From Paenibacillus pabuli (GTDB taxonomy: Bacteria > Bacillota > Bacilli > Paenibacillales > Paenibacillaceae): a stretch of DNA of 64,000 bases. A program made the position numbers and the translations under genes. Of the stretch, positions 16,394-26,100 are shown one piece after another (within the stretch, counting starts at the first letter, position 1; each line of letters begins with the position of its first letter). The notes under the pieces were generated by a model. The model had not been told where the DNA came from, did no database searches, and was given only the letters and a program-made list of their open reading frames with translations. The DNA lies in NCBI RefSeq assembly GCF_039831995.1, contig NZ_JBDOIO010000001.1, positions 248,001 to 312,000 on the forward strand. Direction: 5' to 3'.

Positions 16394-16930
16394 ATGACAA
16401 AGTTAAGGTATGCAACTACATCTCATGCCTTAGCAATAGCTGAAATGTTAAATGACGATCTTGCCTCAGGTATGGCAACGTCGGAACATATACTACATTC
16501 ATTGGAACAGAACAGCTATCTTATTATCGAAGACGGTTCTGAACTTATAGGTTTTATTCAACAAGAGAGTGTAAGAGATTACACTCTCTTTCGTTTTTAT
16601 CCTTCAATTAAGGGTAAGATACCTGTTCAGAATAAATACAATTTTATTTCAAATTTCTATGTTAAACCTGATTCACGAAATAAAGGGTATGGATCACGTT
16701 TACTATCAGCTGCATTAAGTTGTGGTTCAGGACTGTACTCTGTCGCTAATAGTTTGCATCGACCAGAAGGATGGAAGGCTGAAACACTATTTAATTCCTT
16801 TGGTTTCGTAGATATGGGCGAACTTGAGGGATATTATTCTGATCCTTGCGATAGTGGCATACATCAGTGTAAATCACGATGTGAATATTGTAGGTGCCGA
16901 AGTTTTGTATATGTGAGAGAACCAAAATAG
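16394..16930 (+). CDS. GNAT-family N-acetyltransferase with Cys-rich tail
   Basis: 178 aa, starting directly after the dUTPase stop with no separate ribosome site, so probably translationally coupled. The acetyl-CoA motif is FYVKPDSRNKGYGSRLLSAA (V-x-P-x-x-R-x-x-G-x-G). After it come LFNSFGFVDMGELEG and an unusual C-terminal cluster CKSRCEYCRC that may bind zinc. Substrate unknown. A perfect 12-bp hairpin resembling a terminator lies inside the frame (16563-16590). Confidence 0.8.
   Translation: MTKLRYATTSHALAIAEMLNDDLASGMATSEHILHSLEQNSYLIIEDGSELIGFIQQESVRDYTLFRFYPSIKGKIPVQNKYNFISNFYVKPDSRNKGYGSRLLSAALSCGSGLYSVANSLHRPEGWKAETLFNSFGFVDMGELEGYYSDPCDSGIHQCKSRCEYCRCRSFVYVREPK
16563..16599 (+). 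terminator. Terminator-like hairpin inside the GNAT coding frame
   Basis: AAGAGAGTGTAA (16563-16574), loop GAGA, TTACACTCTCTT (16579-16590), then TCGTTTTTA. The stem is perfect over 12 bp and has the form of an intrinsic terminator, yet it is read through as codons for QQESVRDYTLFR. Confidence 0.5.
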
Positions 16931-17016
16931 TTGTACGTTTAAAGACCCATTTAAATAGGTATGGAGAGGGAAAAGGTTAAATACTTCTCTTTATCTCAGA
17001 TAGGACTGAAGTAAAA

Positions 17017-17550
17017 TTGCGTAAAATAAGTATACTTTTGTGTATTCTGATTTTAACCGCGTGCAGTACACCTCAAGAAACAATCGAAACATCAAACCCT
17101 TCCAGTATTACTAAGGACGCTAATGGTGTTGAGTACATACCCTACGTCCCTCTAGAGAAATCCTCAGCTACTCTTGATACCTCGGAATGTCTTTATTCCG
17201 AATCCCGATCTGATGGCGATGATTTTTGTATAACTTTGGATCAGGCCGAGAGTCTCCCCAAAGAAGAGGAAACTTATTATAAAATTAAACGTATTATCCT
17301 CGAATTGAACTCCGCTTCAAAAAGCCACGTACCACCACTCGATGAAACTGACGTTATGGATATTATCACTTCTGCTGATAAAATTCCAGAGAATTCTTGG
17401 AGACCCCATCTCTCGGAATTCTCTGTTAACATAACTCGACCTTCTGATACTATCTCAAAGTATGAGATATCACAATTATCAGGAGTCTTGGCAGGAATCA
17501 ATAAATTAACATTCTACGTTAATTTAGAGACTGGAGAATTTACAGAATAG
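17017..17550 (+). CDS. Lipoprotein, 177 aa
   Basis: TTG start. Signal peptide MRKISILLCILILTAC with lipobox LTAC, so Cys-16 would be lipidated and the protein held on the outer face of the membrane. The mature part is acidic, Ser/Thr-rich at first, then helical. No family recognised. A second lipoprotein lies in the secretion block (38231). The ribosome site is weak. Confidence 0.7.
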   Translation: MRKISILLCILILTACSTPQETIETSNPSSITKDANGVEYIPYVPLEKSSATLDTSECLYSESRSDGDDFCITLDQAESLPKEEETYYKIKRIILELNSASKSHVPPLDETDVMDIITSADKIPENSWRPHLSEFSVNITRPSDTISKYEISQLSGVLAGINKLTFYVNLETGEFTE

Positions 17551-17561
17551 AGGTTAAATTT

Positions 17562-17816
17562 ATGGCAGCTTCTCGTGACACGTATTTGAAACATCCCAAT
17601 GGTGTGAATCACATTCGGGTACCGAGTATCGGATATGCTCATTTGCATAAGTATTATCTCGATTCTGGCAGGGCCACAACTTTAACTGAACTCCAAAATG
17701 CAATGAATGTGCAAAAGCCTATTACTTTGCACGTCATCAAAGAGAATGAATGGTATTCGTTGGATTACACTGAATTTGCATGGATCAATACATTGGGTAA
17801 ACGCTATATAGGTTAA
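17562..17816 (+). CDS. Small hypothetical protein, 84 aa
   Basis: ATG behind AGAGGTT, 11 nt after the lipoprotein stop. Basic and aromatic (HPNGVNHIRVPSIGYAHLHK, then LHVIKENEWYSLDYTEFAW). No signal or membrane helix. Function unknown. A strong terminator follows. Confidence 0.6.
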   Translation: MAASRDTYLKHPNGVNHIRVPSIGYAHLHKYYLDSGRATTLTELQNAMNVQKPITLHVIKENEWYSLDYTEFAWINTLGKRYIG

Positions 17817-17819
17817 ACC

Positions 17820-17845
17820 AAAAGTCTGCATTTAGCAGACTTTTT
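17820..17845 (+). terminator. Strong rho-independent terminator
   Basis: AAAAGTCTGC (17820-17829), loop ATTTA, GCAGACTTTTT (17835-17845). Confidence 0.9.
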
Positions 17846-17870
17846 GCGCTTTATCTTCTCGGAGGTCATC

Positions 17871-18626
17871 ATGAAAACTACTGATCACGACTATAAACAA
17901 CTCTGGGATGAGGTTGTAGGTCGGCTTTCACCAGCAGGTGTAAGTTTACTCTTCTTCATAATTACAATATACAGTACTGTAATCACTATCATCTCACGCC
18001 TTACCATAGAGGATAGCTCCGTCAGAAATAATTATAATCTTTATGATATGGTTAATTTAATGGGTAATGTGCTAATTTTTCAGATCATTTTAACTGCTAT
18101 TTTTATAATAAAGCCCATTGCTTATAGGTTACAGAAATTACAAATTGTTATATTAGTCGTCTATATGTTTAAGTTTGGACTTGAATCTTATGTACTTGTT
18201 TTGATGTTTTATGATTATACACTAATGTCTAACGTTTACGGGTACGCTGTAATCTCATCAATTGCACTAGGTTTCATTGTATTAATATTTACATTAATTT
18301 ACTGTAGTTACCGTATATCAAAAGGACATCTTCGTGAAGGTGGCGAAGGATTTCACAAATTACACCGAAATAGTCCTCTTTTACTCTTCCCACTATTTTC
18401 AGGAGCGTTAATTGTAGTTGTCGGTATCATTCTTTGTAAAGTTCAAAGTGGTTATGTTGATTATACCTTCTTCTTATTCCTCGGATTCCTCATGATGATT
18501 CAATATATCTGTTTTGCCTCTATTGCCGAAATAATCATTGTAGCTTATTGTAAGATCGAATATCCCTCTTTTACCGTGCAACCTATTAAATCACGCTTAA
18601 ATATAAAGAACTTTAAGATTCGATAA
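17871..18626 (+). CDS. Polytopic membrane protein, 251 aa
   Basis: Start placed at ATG 17871 behind CGGAGG; an upstream TTG in frame falls inside the terminator. Six hydrophobic segments are visible: LLFFIITIYSTVITIIS, LIFQIILTAIFIIKPIAY, VILVVYMFKFGLESYVLVLM, AVISSIALGFIVLIFTLIYC, LLLFPLFSGALIVVVGIILC and FLFLGFLMMIQYICFASIAE. No transporter motif seen. Function unknown. Confidence 0.7.
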   Translation: MKTTDHDYKQLWDEVVGRLSPAGVSLLFFIITIYSTVITIISRLTIEDSSVRNNYNLYDMVNLMGNVLIFQIILTAIFIIKPIAYRLQKLQIVILVVYMFKFGLESYVLVLMFYDYTLMSNVYGYAVISSIALGFIVLIFTLIYCSYRISKGHLREGGEGFHKLHRNSPLLLFPLFSGALIVVVGIILCKVQSGYVDYTFFLFLGFLMMIQYICFASIAEIIIVAYCKIEYPSFTVQPIKSRLNIKNFKIR

Positions 18627-18654
18627 AATCAATAATGAATCCCAATAAATAAGG

Positions 18655-18686
18655 ACTGCACAGATAAATGTGCAGTTTTATTTTTT
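18655..18686 (+). terminator. Rho-independent terminator
   Basis: ACTGCAC (18655-18661) pairs with GTGCAGT (18670-18676), followed by TTTATTTTTT. Confidence 0.85.
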
Positions 18687-18763
18687 GGATGTGAATAAGT
18701 ACCTGGATAGAATTAGGGGATAAGGGGAACATAAAGCGAGTGGTAAAAATGGTATTAAAAGTT

Positions 18764-18803
18764 AAAATACTATTGTTTTGATAAAAATACTATTGTTTTG
18801 ATA
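18764..18803 (+). repeat. Perfect 2 x 20-bp tandem repeat, probable operator
   Basis: AAAATACTATTGTTTTGATA occurs twice head to tail (18764-18783 and 18784-18803), ending 10 bp before a -35 box. Twenty base pairs is close to two helical turns, so both copies present the same DNA face. AAAATACTATTGT recurs at 62295-62307 and a one-gap variant at 60055-60073, both by promoters. Confidence 0.8.
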
Positions 18804-18813
18804 GAAAAAAGCC

Positions 18814-18841
18814 TTGCATTCTACTATAGATTTGATATAAT
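18814..18841 (+). promoter_or_regulatory. Sigma-A extended -10 promoter
   Basis: TTGCAT (18814-18819), 16-nt spacer, TGATATAAT with TATAAT at 18836-18841. The 16 bases ATAGATTTGATATAAT recur exactly at 62253-62268. It drives the 48-aa basic protein and perhaps the YdjM-like gene. Confidence 0.8.
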
Positions 18842-18866
18842 TAAGATAAGGAAAAGGAAATGAGGG

Positions 18867-19013
18867 ATGAAGTTGTTTGGAAGATACCGATCAGTTAAGT
18901 CATATCGCGACAAAAATGGTAAGTATCGTAAGAAGCCTAGCAAAATTGAAATGGTATTTAAGATCATCCTCTCCATATATGATATGACACAGAAATTTAA
19001 AAGAAGACGTTAA
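18867..19013 (+). CDS. Small basic protein, 48 aa
   Basis: ATG close behind GAGGG. MKLFGRYRSVKSYRDKNGKY followed by more Lys/Arg, a short hydrophobic helix (VFKIILSIYDM) and a KFKRRR end. It lies directly behind the repeat-controlled promoter, so its level may be regulated. A basic microprotein of this kind could bind nucleic acid or membrane; function unknown. Confidence 0.55.
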   Translation: MKLFGRYRSVKSYRDKNGKYRKKPSKIEMVFKIILSIYDMTQKFKRRR

Positions 19014-19055
19014 AATACATAATAGTAAATAAAAACTACTCGGAGGTCGATATAA

Positions 19056-19775
19056 ATGTTACATCAAACACATCAGCAGTTCGGTAAATTGTTCACGGTA
19101 GCGGCTGTACCTCTTGCAATTAAATTCAATATTTTACCTAAAGCGCCAGACATTAACTTGATTACAGTTTCACCAGTTGCTTACTTTGTTAACTGTCTCC
19201 CATTCTTGATTGCGGCACTGTTGGCATACTTGGCAGGTAACTGGGGATCAGGATATCCTGATATTGATTCACCTAACTCATTGCCAGCTAGAACAAACCC
19301 GTTGATTGCATTCTTGTTTCGGACATTTGGTGTAAAACACCGTGGTAGATTCTCACATTCACTGGCTTCGATCACATTGACATTCGGTGCGGCTTATGCG
19401 TTTATCAAATATCTTGCCCCTCAAATTCTAGGTAGTGTTCTTGATAAAGGTTTAGTTGATCCAACGTTAGTAAATTACTTGATTATGTTTGAATCAGCTT
19501 GTGGATTGATTTCGATCTGGGTAATCTTCGCTTATATCGGTGCTGTAAGTCACTGGGTTGGTGACATGTTGACTACAGACGGAGCATATATCTTCTGGGA
19601 AAAGAAAATCAAAATGTTCGATGCACCGGCATTCCGTGCAGGTAGTGCTTGGGAAAAACGTTTCTGGGAGCCACTGACTAAACACAGTTACATCCCAGCT
19701 GTAATCTTCATTGCATTCATGGTCTTCGGTCAAATTAACCTCTTTGAAGTTGTAGGGGCTATGATCAACCAATAA
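19056..19775 (+). CDS. YdjM-type membrane-bound metal-dependent hydrolase
   Basis: 239 aa. Family motifs: an N-terminal His (MLHQTHQQFG), SGYPDIDSPNS (DxD-type metal ligand), KHRGRFSHSL and SHWVGDMLTTDG. Several membrane helices (LPFLIAALLAYLAG, FAYIGAVSHW, AVIFIAFMVFG). Family members are inner-membrane proteins with a phospholipase-D/hydrolase-like metal site; substrates are mostly unknown. Codon use is of the highly expressed type. Its start is behind CGGAGG. A strong terminator follows. Confidence 0.82.
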   Translation: MLHQTHQQFGKLFTVAAVPLAIKFNILPKAPDINLITVSPVAYFVNCLPFLIAALLAYLAGNWGSGYPDIDSPNSLPARTNPLIAFLFRTFGVKHRGRFSHSLASITLTFGAAYAFIKYLAPQILGSVLDKGLVDPTLVNYLIMFESACGLISIWVIFAYIGAVSHWVGDMLTTDGAYIFWEKKIKMFDAPAFRAGSAWEKRFWEPLTKHSYIPAVIFIAFMVFGQINLFEVVGAMINQ

Positions 19776-19786
19776 TTAGTCTTAGC

Positions 19787-19817
19787 AATACCGTTCCCTC
19801 GGGAGCGGTATTTTTTT
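19787..19817 (+). terminator. Strong rho-independent terminator
   Basis: AATACCG...CCC (from 19787) pairs with GGG...CGGTATT around TCG, followed by seven Ts. Confidence 0.88.
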
Positions 19818-19959
19818 ATTGCAAACTTTCAGCTAAGTCTAATCCGATATTTACATGACTGATCTATAGATTCGAAAGCAATTAATACGTACCATTATAG
19901 TAATATTGCATCTCCCGCTGTGCGAAGTGAGTAATGGTTTAGTAATAGAAGAAGGTGGG

Positions 19960-20337
19960 GTGTTAATTATTCGCGCTTTTTCTTTGATTAAGTCAAAGTA
20001 CCGTGATTTTAAGGAGTATCGCGAGATGCTCTCACTGGAAAATCGGGCAGCACGGCGCGAAATAGACATCACCAAGAAGCAACATGCTCTACAAGCTGAA
20101 TATGAAGTATTTAGAGCGTCTTTGCTAGCTGAATTGGATAAATGGTTCTATGAACATGATGCTGCTCGAGTTATAATCGACTTTAAACCTAGTGAAGGTG
20201 ACGAAGTTGATTTGGACTTTGGACTTCTACTTGAAGATCCAGAAGTAATTACATTCTACGAAGTTTCAAAACAACCCTCTCATCCCACAACTCCTAATTT
20301 ACCTCGGTTCGAATTTAAGTTCCCAGAGGTGGCCTGA
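19960..20337 (+). CDS. Coiled-coil protein with an uncertain start, about 125 aa
   Basis: The frame runs to the TGA at 20335 and overlaps the next ATG by one base. In-frame starts are TTG 19906, GTG 19927 and GTG 19960, but none has a well-spaced ribosome site. The best site, GAAGGTGGG (19951-19959), is spaced for ATT 19966. The product has a helical, charged middle (LENRAARREIDITKKQHALQ), an acidic part and a Pro-rich end. It opens the secretion-like block. Function unknown. Confidence 0.6.
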   Translation: MLIIRAFSLIKSKYRDFKEYREMLSLENRAARREIDITKKQHALQAEYEVFRASLLAELDKWFYEHDAARVIIDFKPSEGDEVDLDFGLLLEDPEVITFYEVSKQPSHPTTPNLPRFEFKFPEVA

Positions 20338-22178
20338 TGAAGATGTTTAAGAGAAAAGCAATCACCTCATTCTTGGCAATGAGTGTTCTCTTAAGCTCTA
20401 TGGCAGGTACCGTATCCGCAGCAGACAGTATTACCGATTCGATTAAAGATGCAGCAGACGCGCTACTTTATTCGAATTATCCTATCCTCTCCACTTGGTA
20501 TGTAAAGCATGATCCTTGGTCCGGAAAGGACACCATAGGCAATGACTACTTTGATGCTGAAGTCAAGAAGATTATTGCTAACCCTAACAGTTATGTGTTT
20601 GGGGTTTCGTCTATTACGGCGTATGCTCCATTGGATGCGAATGACTTTGATATCCAAACAAAGCCCTATGACAGAATTTACAGTAGTACTAAAGATGGAG
20701 CGAAGTACTCCGATTTAGTAGTAGTTGGTAGTAAGGCTTATATTGCTCGTGATACGAATAAAGGCAAAGGTACAACAACAATTGTTGGATATAAGAATTA
20801 CTCGCCTTTTTCTATCAATCACTCTGTATCTCAAACTACAGCAGGTGATGGCACGAAGTACAATATGTGGACTGTCACATTCGCATCAGGAAGTAAAACT
20901 CGAATTGAACGTATCGCCAGTGAAATGAAAGATGCTAAAGATAGCGGAAAGTTCAAATATTACAATCCAGGTAGTAAGGGAAACTCTTCAGATGGTTCCG
21001 TTACTATTAGTAATATAACTGGTGATGGTCTTAGTTATCAGACAAGGTACAAAGTTAAAGTGACTATGCATGAAAGCTCTATTAATGCTAACATTTTACT
21101 TGACCTAGAAAATCGAGAATTAGGTAAGGGTTATGCTTGTGGTCAGGGCGCTGGGATGCAGTATTCCATCAAGAACGATGGTGATGTTGAAAACTCAGCT
21201 TGGCGGATGCAGAATGGAGCATCACGTCTAGGTGCTATTGCACGTCCTAAAGATACATTCCTCAGCAAACGCGCTCCTATTTTACTTCCTGGAATCTGGA
21301 TAGGTTCTATTGGTGATACTGGGGGTGCAATTAATACCGACCAAGTTTCACCTAAAACTGTGCTTGGAGATAAGAGTGATACACGAAGTGATGTGCAGAT
21401 GCCTCACTTCGATATTCTGGTAGATAGTTGCCGAATCGCTATTAATGACGTAGGTAGTAAATCTGTGATTCCTTACGTCGCTCCAAAAGCTGCTACTAAT
21501 ACATCTCATTCTACAGCCTTCAGTGCGGCCCAGGCAATTGCTGTTGAGAAGTGGTTTGCACCATTTTTTAACGCTACTGACAATGCGTCTAAAGAAAAAG
21601 CACTGAAAAATGTATTCAGAGATCGCCGTTATTTTGCTAACGCTGCGCAGATGGAAGATGACGCTGATAGCAGTAGTACTGGCGGTGGATCATCTGATGG
21701 AAGCACTGCGGATAGTGCCGAAGAACTTAAGGGAACTAAATTTACACTGTCGGGCGGGAAATCAGCTAGATCTCTCACCTTTGAAAATGCCCAACTGGCA
21801 GATAACCAGTTAGCATACTCAATCTTTAAAGTAATTTACGCAATCGCGAGATTCTTTGTTAATGCTTCCAGTGTATTTGTGGTTGTAGCTTTATTCTATA
21901 TTCCACTAATTTGGTTAGCATATGTTCTCTCGAAACTGATAAATACGGATTTAGTTAAATATACTGTGCCGTTCAGGAAAAAATTAGCGGGTAAAGGTTT
22001 CTCAGCATTTTCTCCTGGATTTGCGAAACGGTTAACAGGATCAACTATCTTAGTATTGGTCTTCAGTGCGATGATAGTTTCGGGAGTATTGACAGACATA
22101 ATCTCAATTTTACTACAGTATCTCGTTGAACTCTACTCGGCTGCGATAGGGATTAACGATAATGCTAAAATTAAATAG
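20337..22178 (+). CDS. Secreted, C-terminally membrane-anchored protein, 613 aa (secretion block)
   Basis: Signal peptide (FKRKAITSFLAMSVLLSSMA, probable cleavage after VSA/A). A large outside domain covers about residues 30-480, with GKGYACGQGAGMQYSIKNDG and few motifs otherwise. Then follow a Ser/Gly/Asp linker and three to four membrane segments (about 494-535 and 567-600: FFVNASSVFVVVALFYIPLI, STILVLVFSAMIVSGVL). It is the first of three consecutive signal-peptide proteins with multiple membrane helices. I read it as a channel or adhesin part of the type IV-like apparatus; no named family fits. Confidence 0.65.
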   Translation: MKMFKRKAITSFLAMSVLLSSMAGTVSAADSITDSIKDAADALLYSNYPILSTWYVKHDPWSGKDTIGNDYFDAEVKKIIANPNSYVFGVSSITAYAPLDANDFDIQTKPYDRIYSSTKDGAKYSDLVVVGSKAYIARDTNKGKGTTTIVGYKNYSPFSINHSVSQTTAGDGTKYNMWTVTFASGSKTRIERIASEMKDAKDSGKFKYYNPGSKGNSSDGSVTISNITGDGLSYQTRYKVKVTMHESSINANILLDLENRELGKGYACGQGAGMQYSIKNDGDVENSAWRMQNGASRLGAIARPKDTFLSKRAPILLPGIWIGSIGDTGGAINTDQVSPKTVLGDKSDTRSDVQMPHFDILVDSCRIAINDVGSKSVIPYVAPKAATNTSHSTAFSAAQAIAVEKWFAPFFNATDNASKEKALKNVFRDRRYFANAAQMEDDADSSSTGGGSSDGSTADSAEELKGTKFTLSGGKSARSLTFENAQLADNQLAYSIFKVIYAIARFFVNASSVFVVVALFYIPLIWLAYVLSKLINTDLVKYTVPFRKKLAGKGFSAFSPGFAKRLTGSTILVLVFSAMIVSGVLTDIISILLQYLVELYSAAIGINDNAKIK

Positions 22179-22189
22179 GAGGACTCAGT

Positions 22190-23032
22190 ATGAGTTTACG
22201 TAAACGCTCAATCATCTTCGTTCTCGTGCTGTTGGTAGCACTGATGGTGCCAGTATCGGCATTCGCTTCATCTGATGGTGTAACACAGAACGTTGAGATC
22301 ATTTCCAAGAATCTGACAAACCCTGACTTGGCGCCAAATATGTGGTTCGCCTTCAAATTCCTCAGTGGTCCGATGCAGATTTTGCAAGTTGTAGTAGGTG
22401 TCCTGTCCGTAGCAATTATCTTCTTCTTGCTGTTGCGGGTTACACTGGATTTGCTGGTACTTACCATTCCTGGTGCTACAGGTACAGGTATTGATAAGGT
22501 TACAGGCCAAATGCGTCGTTGGTCCAGCTTGAGTGATGGTGGGGCTTCAACCAACTATAAAGACTATCTACGTCGAGAGTTTATGACTAACGTCGTGTTG
22601 GGATTGATTATCGTCTCTGTAATCTCTTCCGGTTTGGCTATGATTTTGACAGCTAAATCAATCGACTTTATGGCATACGCTATGCGTCAAGTGGTAGATA
22701 TCGATGTTAACTCGATGATGGAGAAATCTGGTGACGAGTTCAAGAAAGTTGTTGAGTCTGCTAAGGCTAACTACGGTGTCATCACAAGTGATAATACCTT
22801 CTTGAATAACTCTGCACAGTACTATGCGTCATACGGTTTCGATATTACCCGGAATGCTGACGGTAATGTAACAGGCGTTACGTTTAAGAATGATGCATTT
22901 AAGACAAAATATGAAACTATTTCCAATACTATGGGAGCCGAAGCAACTAAAAAGGCATTTGCTACCCAACTTGGATTCTCTAGTTTCGCGGGTACAGGTA
23001 CAGGCGTAACAGTTAATGGCGCTAAACCTTAA
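22190..23032 (+). CDS. Membrane protein of the secretion block, 280 aa
   Basis: ATG behind TAGGAGG. Signal peptide (KRSIIFVLVLLVALMVPVSA), then a hydrophobic pair (QILQVVVGVLSVAIIFFLLL with following VTLDLLVLTIPG, about 55-95; VVLGLIIVSVISSGLAMIL, about 133-152). A soluble C-terminal 120 residues follow. The layout of a cleaved signal plus two helices resembles conjugative pilin or small VirB2/VirB6-type proteins, though it is longer. Biased codon use suggests it is one of the more abundant parts of the machine. Assignment is by layout and position. Confidence 0.62.
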   Translation: MSLRKRSIIFVLVLLVALMVPVSAFASSDGVTQNVEIISKNLTNPDLAPNMWFAFKFLSGPMQILQVVVGVLSVAIIFFLLLRVTLDLLVLTIPGATGTGIDKVTGQMRRWSSLSDGGASTNYKDYLRREFMTNVVLGLIIVSVISSGLAMILTAKSIDFMAYAMRQVVDIDVNSMMEKSGDEFKKVVESAKANYGVITSDNTFLNNSAQYYASYGFDITRNADGNVTGVTFKNDAFKTKYETISNTMGAEATKKAFATQLGFSSFAGTGTGVTVNGAKP

Positions 23033-23082
23033 TATAAGGGTTTAGTCGGATAATACACACTAACATATATCAATACAATTAA

Positions 23083-23118
23083 GGGGAACTGGGTGAAAAC
23101 TCAGTTCCTTATTTAATT
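23083..23118 (+). terminator. Hairpin, possible terminator or attenuator
   Basis: GGGGAACTG (about 23083-23091) pairs with CAGTTCCTT (23102-23110), followed by ATTTAATTT. The T-run is broken, so readthrough into the 1,820-aa gene is likely. Confidence 0.55.
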
Positions 23119-23135
23119 TCAACGGAGGGATTAGC

Positions 23136-26100
23136 GTGAAGTTTAAACGTTTGATAGCTATCATCATGCTATTAACATTCCTCATCTCTGGACTATCTCC
23201 AGCAGCAGTGTACGCTGAAGAAACAGGCGATGGCGATACTACGGCAGACACATCATCCGCCCAACCGCAATATGCGGACACACTAAGTAAGCTTGGATTT
23301 CGATTTAACGACAAAGTATTAAGTCAGATTATCGAATTTACTTACAACGGTGAACCTTTCAAGACTCCTGATTCTTATGTAAGGGACTCAACAATTCCAT
23401 TCGTTCCCTTATACTACCGAGTTAGTGAATTTCTTGGGATTGGTAGTAAGTACAAGATTCTAACGCTCGATAGGTTGCTCAATAACCCTTGGGCGGCTGT
23501 AGATACTGGTATTTACATAGACACTGGAAAGAAAACGTACGTTAAAATATCCGGATTGAACGATTTAAGTTTGGATAACATTAGTGGTACATTTAACTCC
23601 GCTGTCTTTAATGCTCAGTACTCAAAATATGGAGATAACTTGATAAAAGATAACTCCGGTGGAATCAAGGATTTGATTGTTGGTATTGACTATTATGGTA
23701 ATATCGTAACAAACAACAAACAGATCATTATTCCATTCTATAACAACCCTATCATTGTTAACATGGCAAGCGGAACTACTAATGAAAGTAATGATGCATT
23801 CCTTAGTACTGGGGCATTAGGTAAGATATTGTCCCCAACTGGTAGTGATGAGAAAAAAGAACAGACGATTGATAGTTTGATCAAAAGTAACGAAATTACT
23901 GAACAAGATGCAAGGTTCGGTTATGTACTAACTGCCGGAATGCAGGATGGTGCAACATTACTTAAGGCTATTAATAACTACAGGTCATACTTTTCATCTC
24001 AATTTTACGCATATACCAAGGACCGAAGTTATGAAAGTCAGGTTGATTACTTCTCAAAAGTACGATCACAGCCTGTATGGGATTGGTTATACTTTGACAC
24101 TGGTTTAAAGAAATTTGAGAAAGATCGATTAGCGGAAGCGATCAAAACTCCTGCTAAAGATTTTAGCACTGTAAGACCCTCAACCTCTATTGCTGATTTG
24201 ATGTTATGTATTACATCAGCTAATAGAAAAGCCTCTGATAGTGAAACACCAACTCCTCAAATATGTTCTGAATCCAATTTCTTTAAGCAGCCTGATGCTG
24301 CGGCACTTACTAAGAAACTTCAACGTGGTGAAGATAATCAATCTATCACAACGAAGATTATGGAACAAATTTACGATCGATATGCACCAGCTTCTTTGGA
24401 AGTATCGCGTAAACTCAAAGGTTATATTGACGACGATTCAGCTAACCTTCTATACTCATATTTACCGAATAACTTTGGTATTGCTTCCGCTGGTAAAGTA
24501 ACTTTTGACCAAATGGCGGACAAGCTAAAGAAAGAGGATAGTATCCTCGATATGATATATACCTACCTGAGTTTTGGGGTATGGAACCTGATTAAATTTA
24601 CTTATACTGCACTGGGTCAGGAAGTGTATACTAAAGTATTCCTCGGACATTCTGGGAACTCGTTATTCTACACACCAACTACAGATCATTTTAGCTTCGT
24701 AAATATCGCAACTATATCTCTATACTTTGTCATGGCTGCGTTGTGTATTGCGAAGATGGGCTTCGATTTGTTCCGGATTATATTCCAGACGATGACAGGT
24801 AAGCAGTATATGCAAAGTTTAATAAAATTTGTATTAATCTTTGCGTTACCGCTGTTAGCATATAATTACATTGTCGATTTTACGTTTAATAAAACGAATG
24901 AAGCCTTTATCAAGGAGAACCTTTATCAAACAGCTGTCCTGGATAGGTCGGTAGATTATGATAGAGAGTTGATAACAACAGCTCCTGGTATGGCAGAGAA
25001 CACAGATTTCCGCGATGCACTTGAAAATTATGCTATTCAGCTTCCGGTCTATGATGAAAATGGTGCATTTGTACAAAAGACATTCGGACTCTTCGATTTC
25101 TTGAACTATGCACGAAATAAGTCATTGACTTATGATGATTCACCTATCACGGAAGCAATAAATGAGCAGCAAACTAAGCGTGGATTTAAATCTGTAAATG
25201 AAGATGGCAGTCTCATTCAATATGTAAACATGTTAGGTACTAACGAGGAAAATAAATCATTCTATCAGCAGTATGCTAAGTATAATGAAACTTCTGCTAA
25301 TGGACATAAAACTAATGATTTAGAACCTGGTGAGCACACTGTACCGGATATGTTTAATGAAATTTACTATCAATACGCAGTATACAGTCAGGTCCCAACT
25401 GGACAGGATCCTAAGGACTTGAAATTCGATGTAGAGAATTTCTATGGTAGTAAAGTCCGGGATATGATTGTGGAAACGATTAACAGAGCAAACTTCAACT
25501 ATCAGGCAAGCGAAGATGGTAGTGTAGAAGATTCTCTCCGCGATATCTCAGGATTAACTGTAGTTAACAATACTATCGAATTATATAATAATGAATACAC
25601 CAGCAATGTGGTTAGTAAACTTGAGGGTGCTGGAACTATTCGAGTTATTGACGAACGTTCTGATAAGTTTGTGATTGCTTCTGGATATAATGCAGATGGT
25701 AGTTTGATGATGAATCCTGAAAAATTGAAGCTGAAAATTGAGGATTCATTGAAAGTTGATGCTAACGACGCAACTGGATTCAATCTCGAACAGATGATGA
25801 ATATTAGTACGGTATTAAAAGATGCCGCTGCTAGTGATCCTTTCCGACTCGGGCCTTTGGATTTCACGGCTTGCCAGAAAAATATTGACGCTAGTTGTGG
25901 TGTACTCTTAACAACATACTCCAAGTATTTACAGGACCTAGGTCTTATTGAAATTGTGGGTAGCGGATTTACTTTGTCAGGTGATACTGCGGAAGCTAAG
26001 CAGGAAACAATGGCAAAAATCAACGATATGGTTACTGAAATGAACTACAAGTTGATTGAAGACTTCCGTAAACATAACTTGATTTTCGATGACTTGAAGA

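Noticed and set aside
16959..17012. A 17-codon frame just before the lipoprotein gene
   Set aside because: Weak ribosome site and no other support; too short to call.
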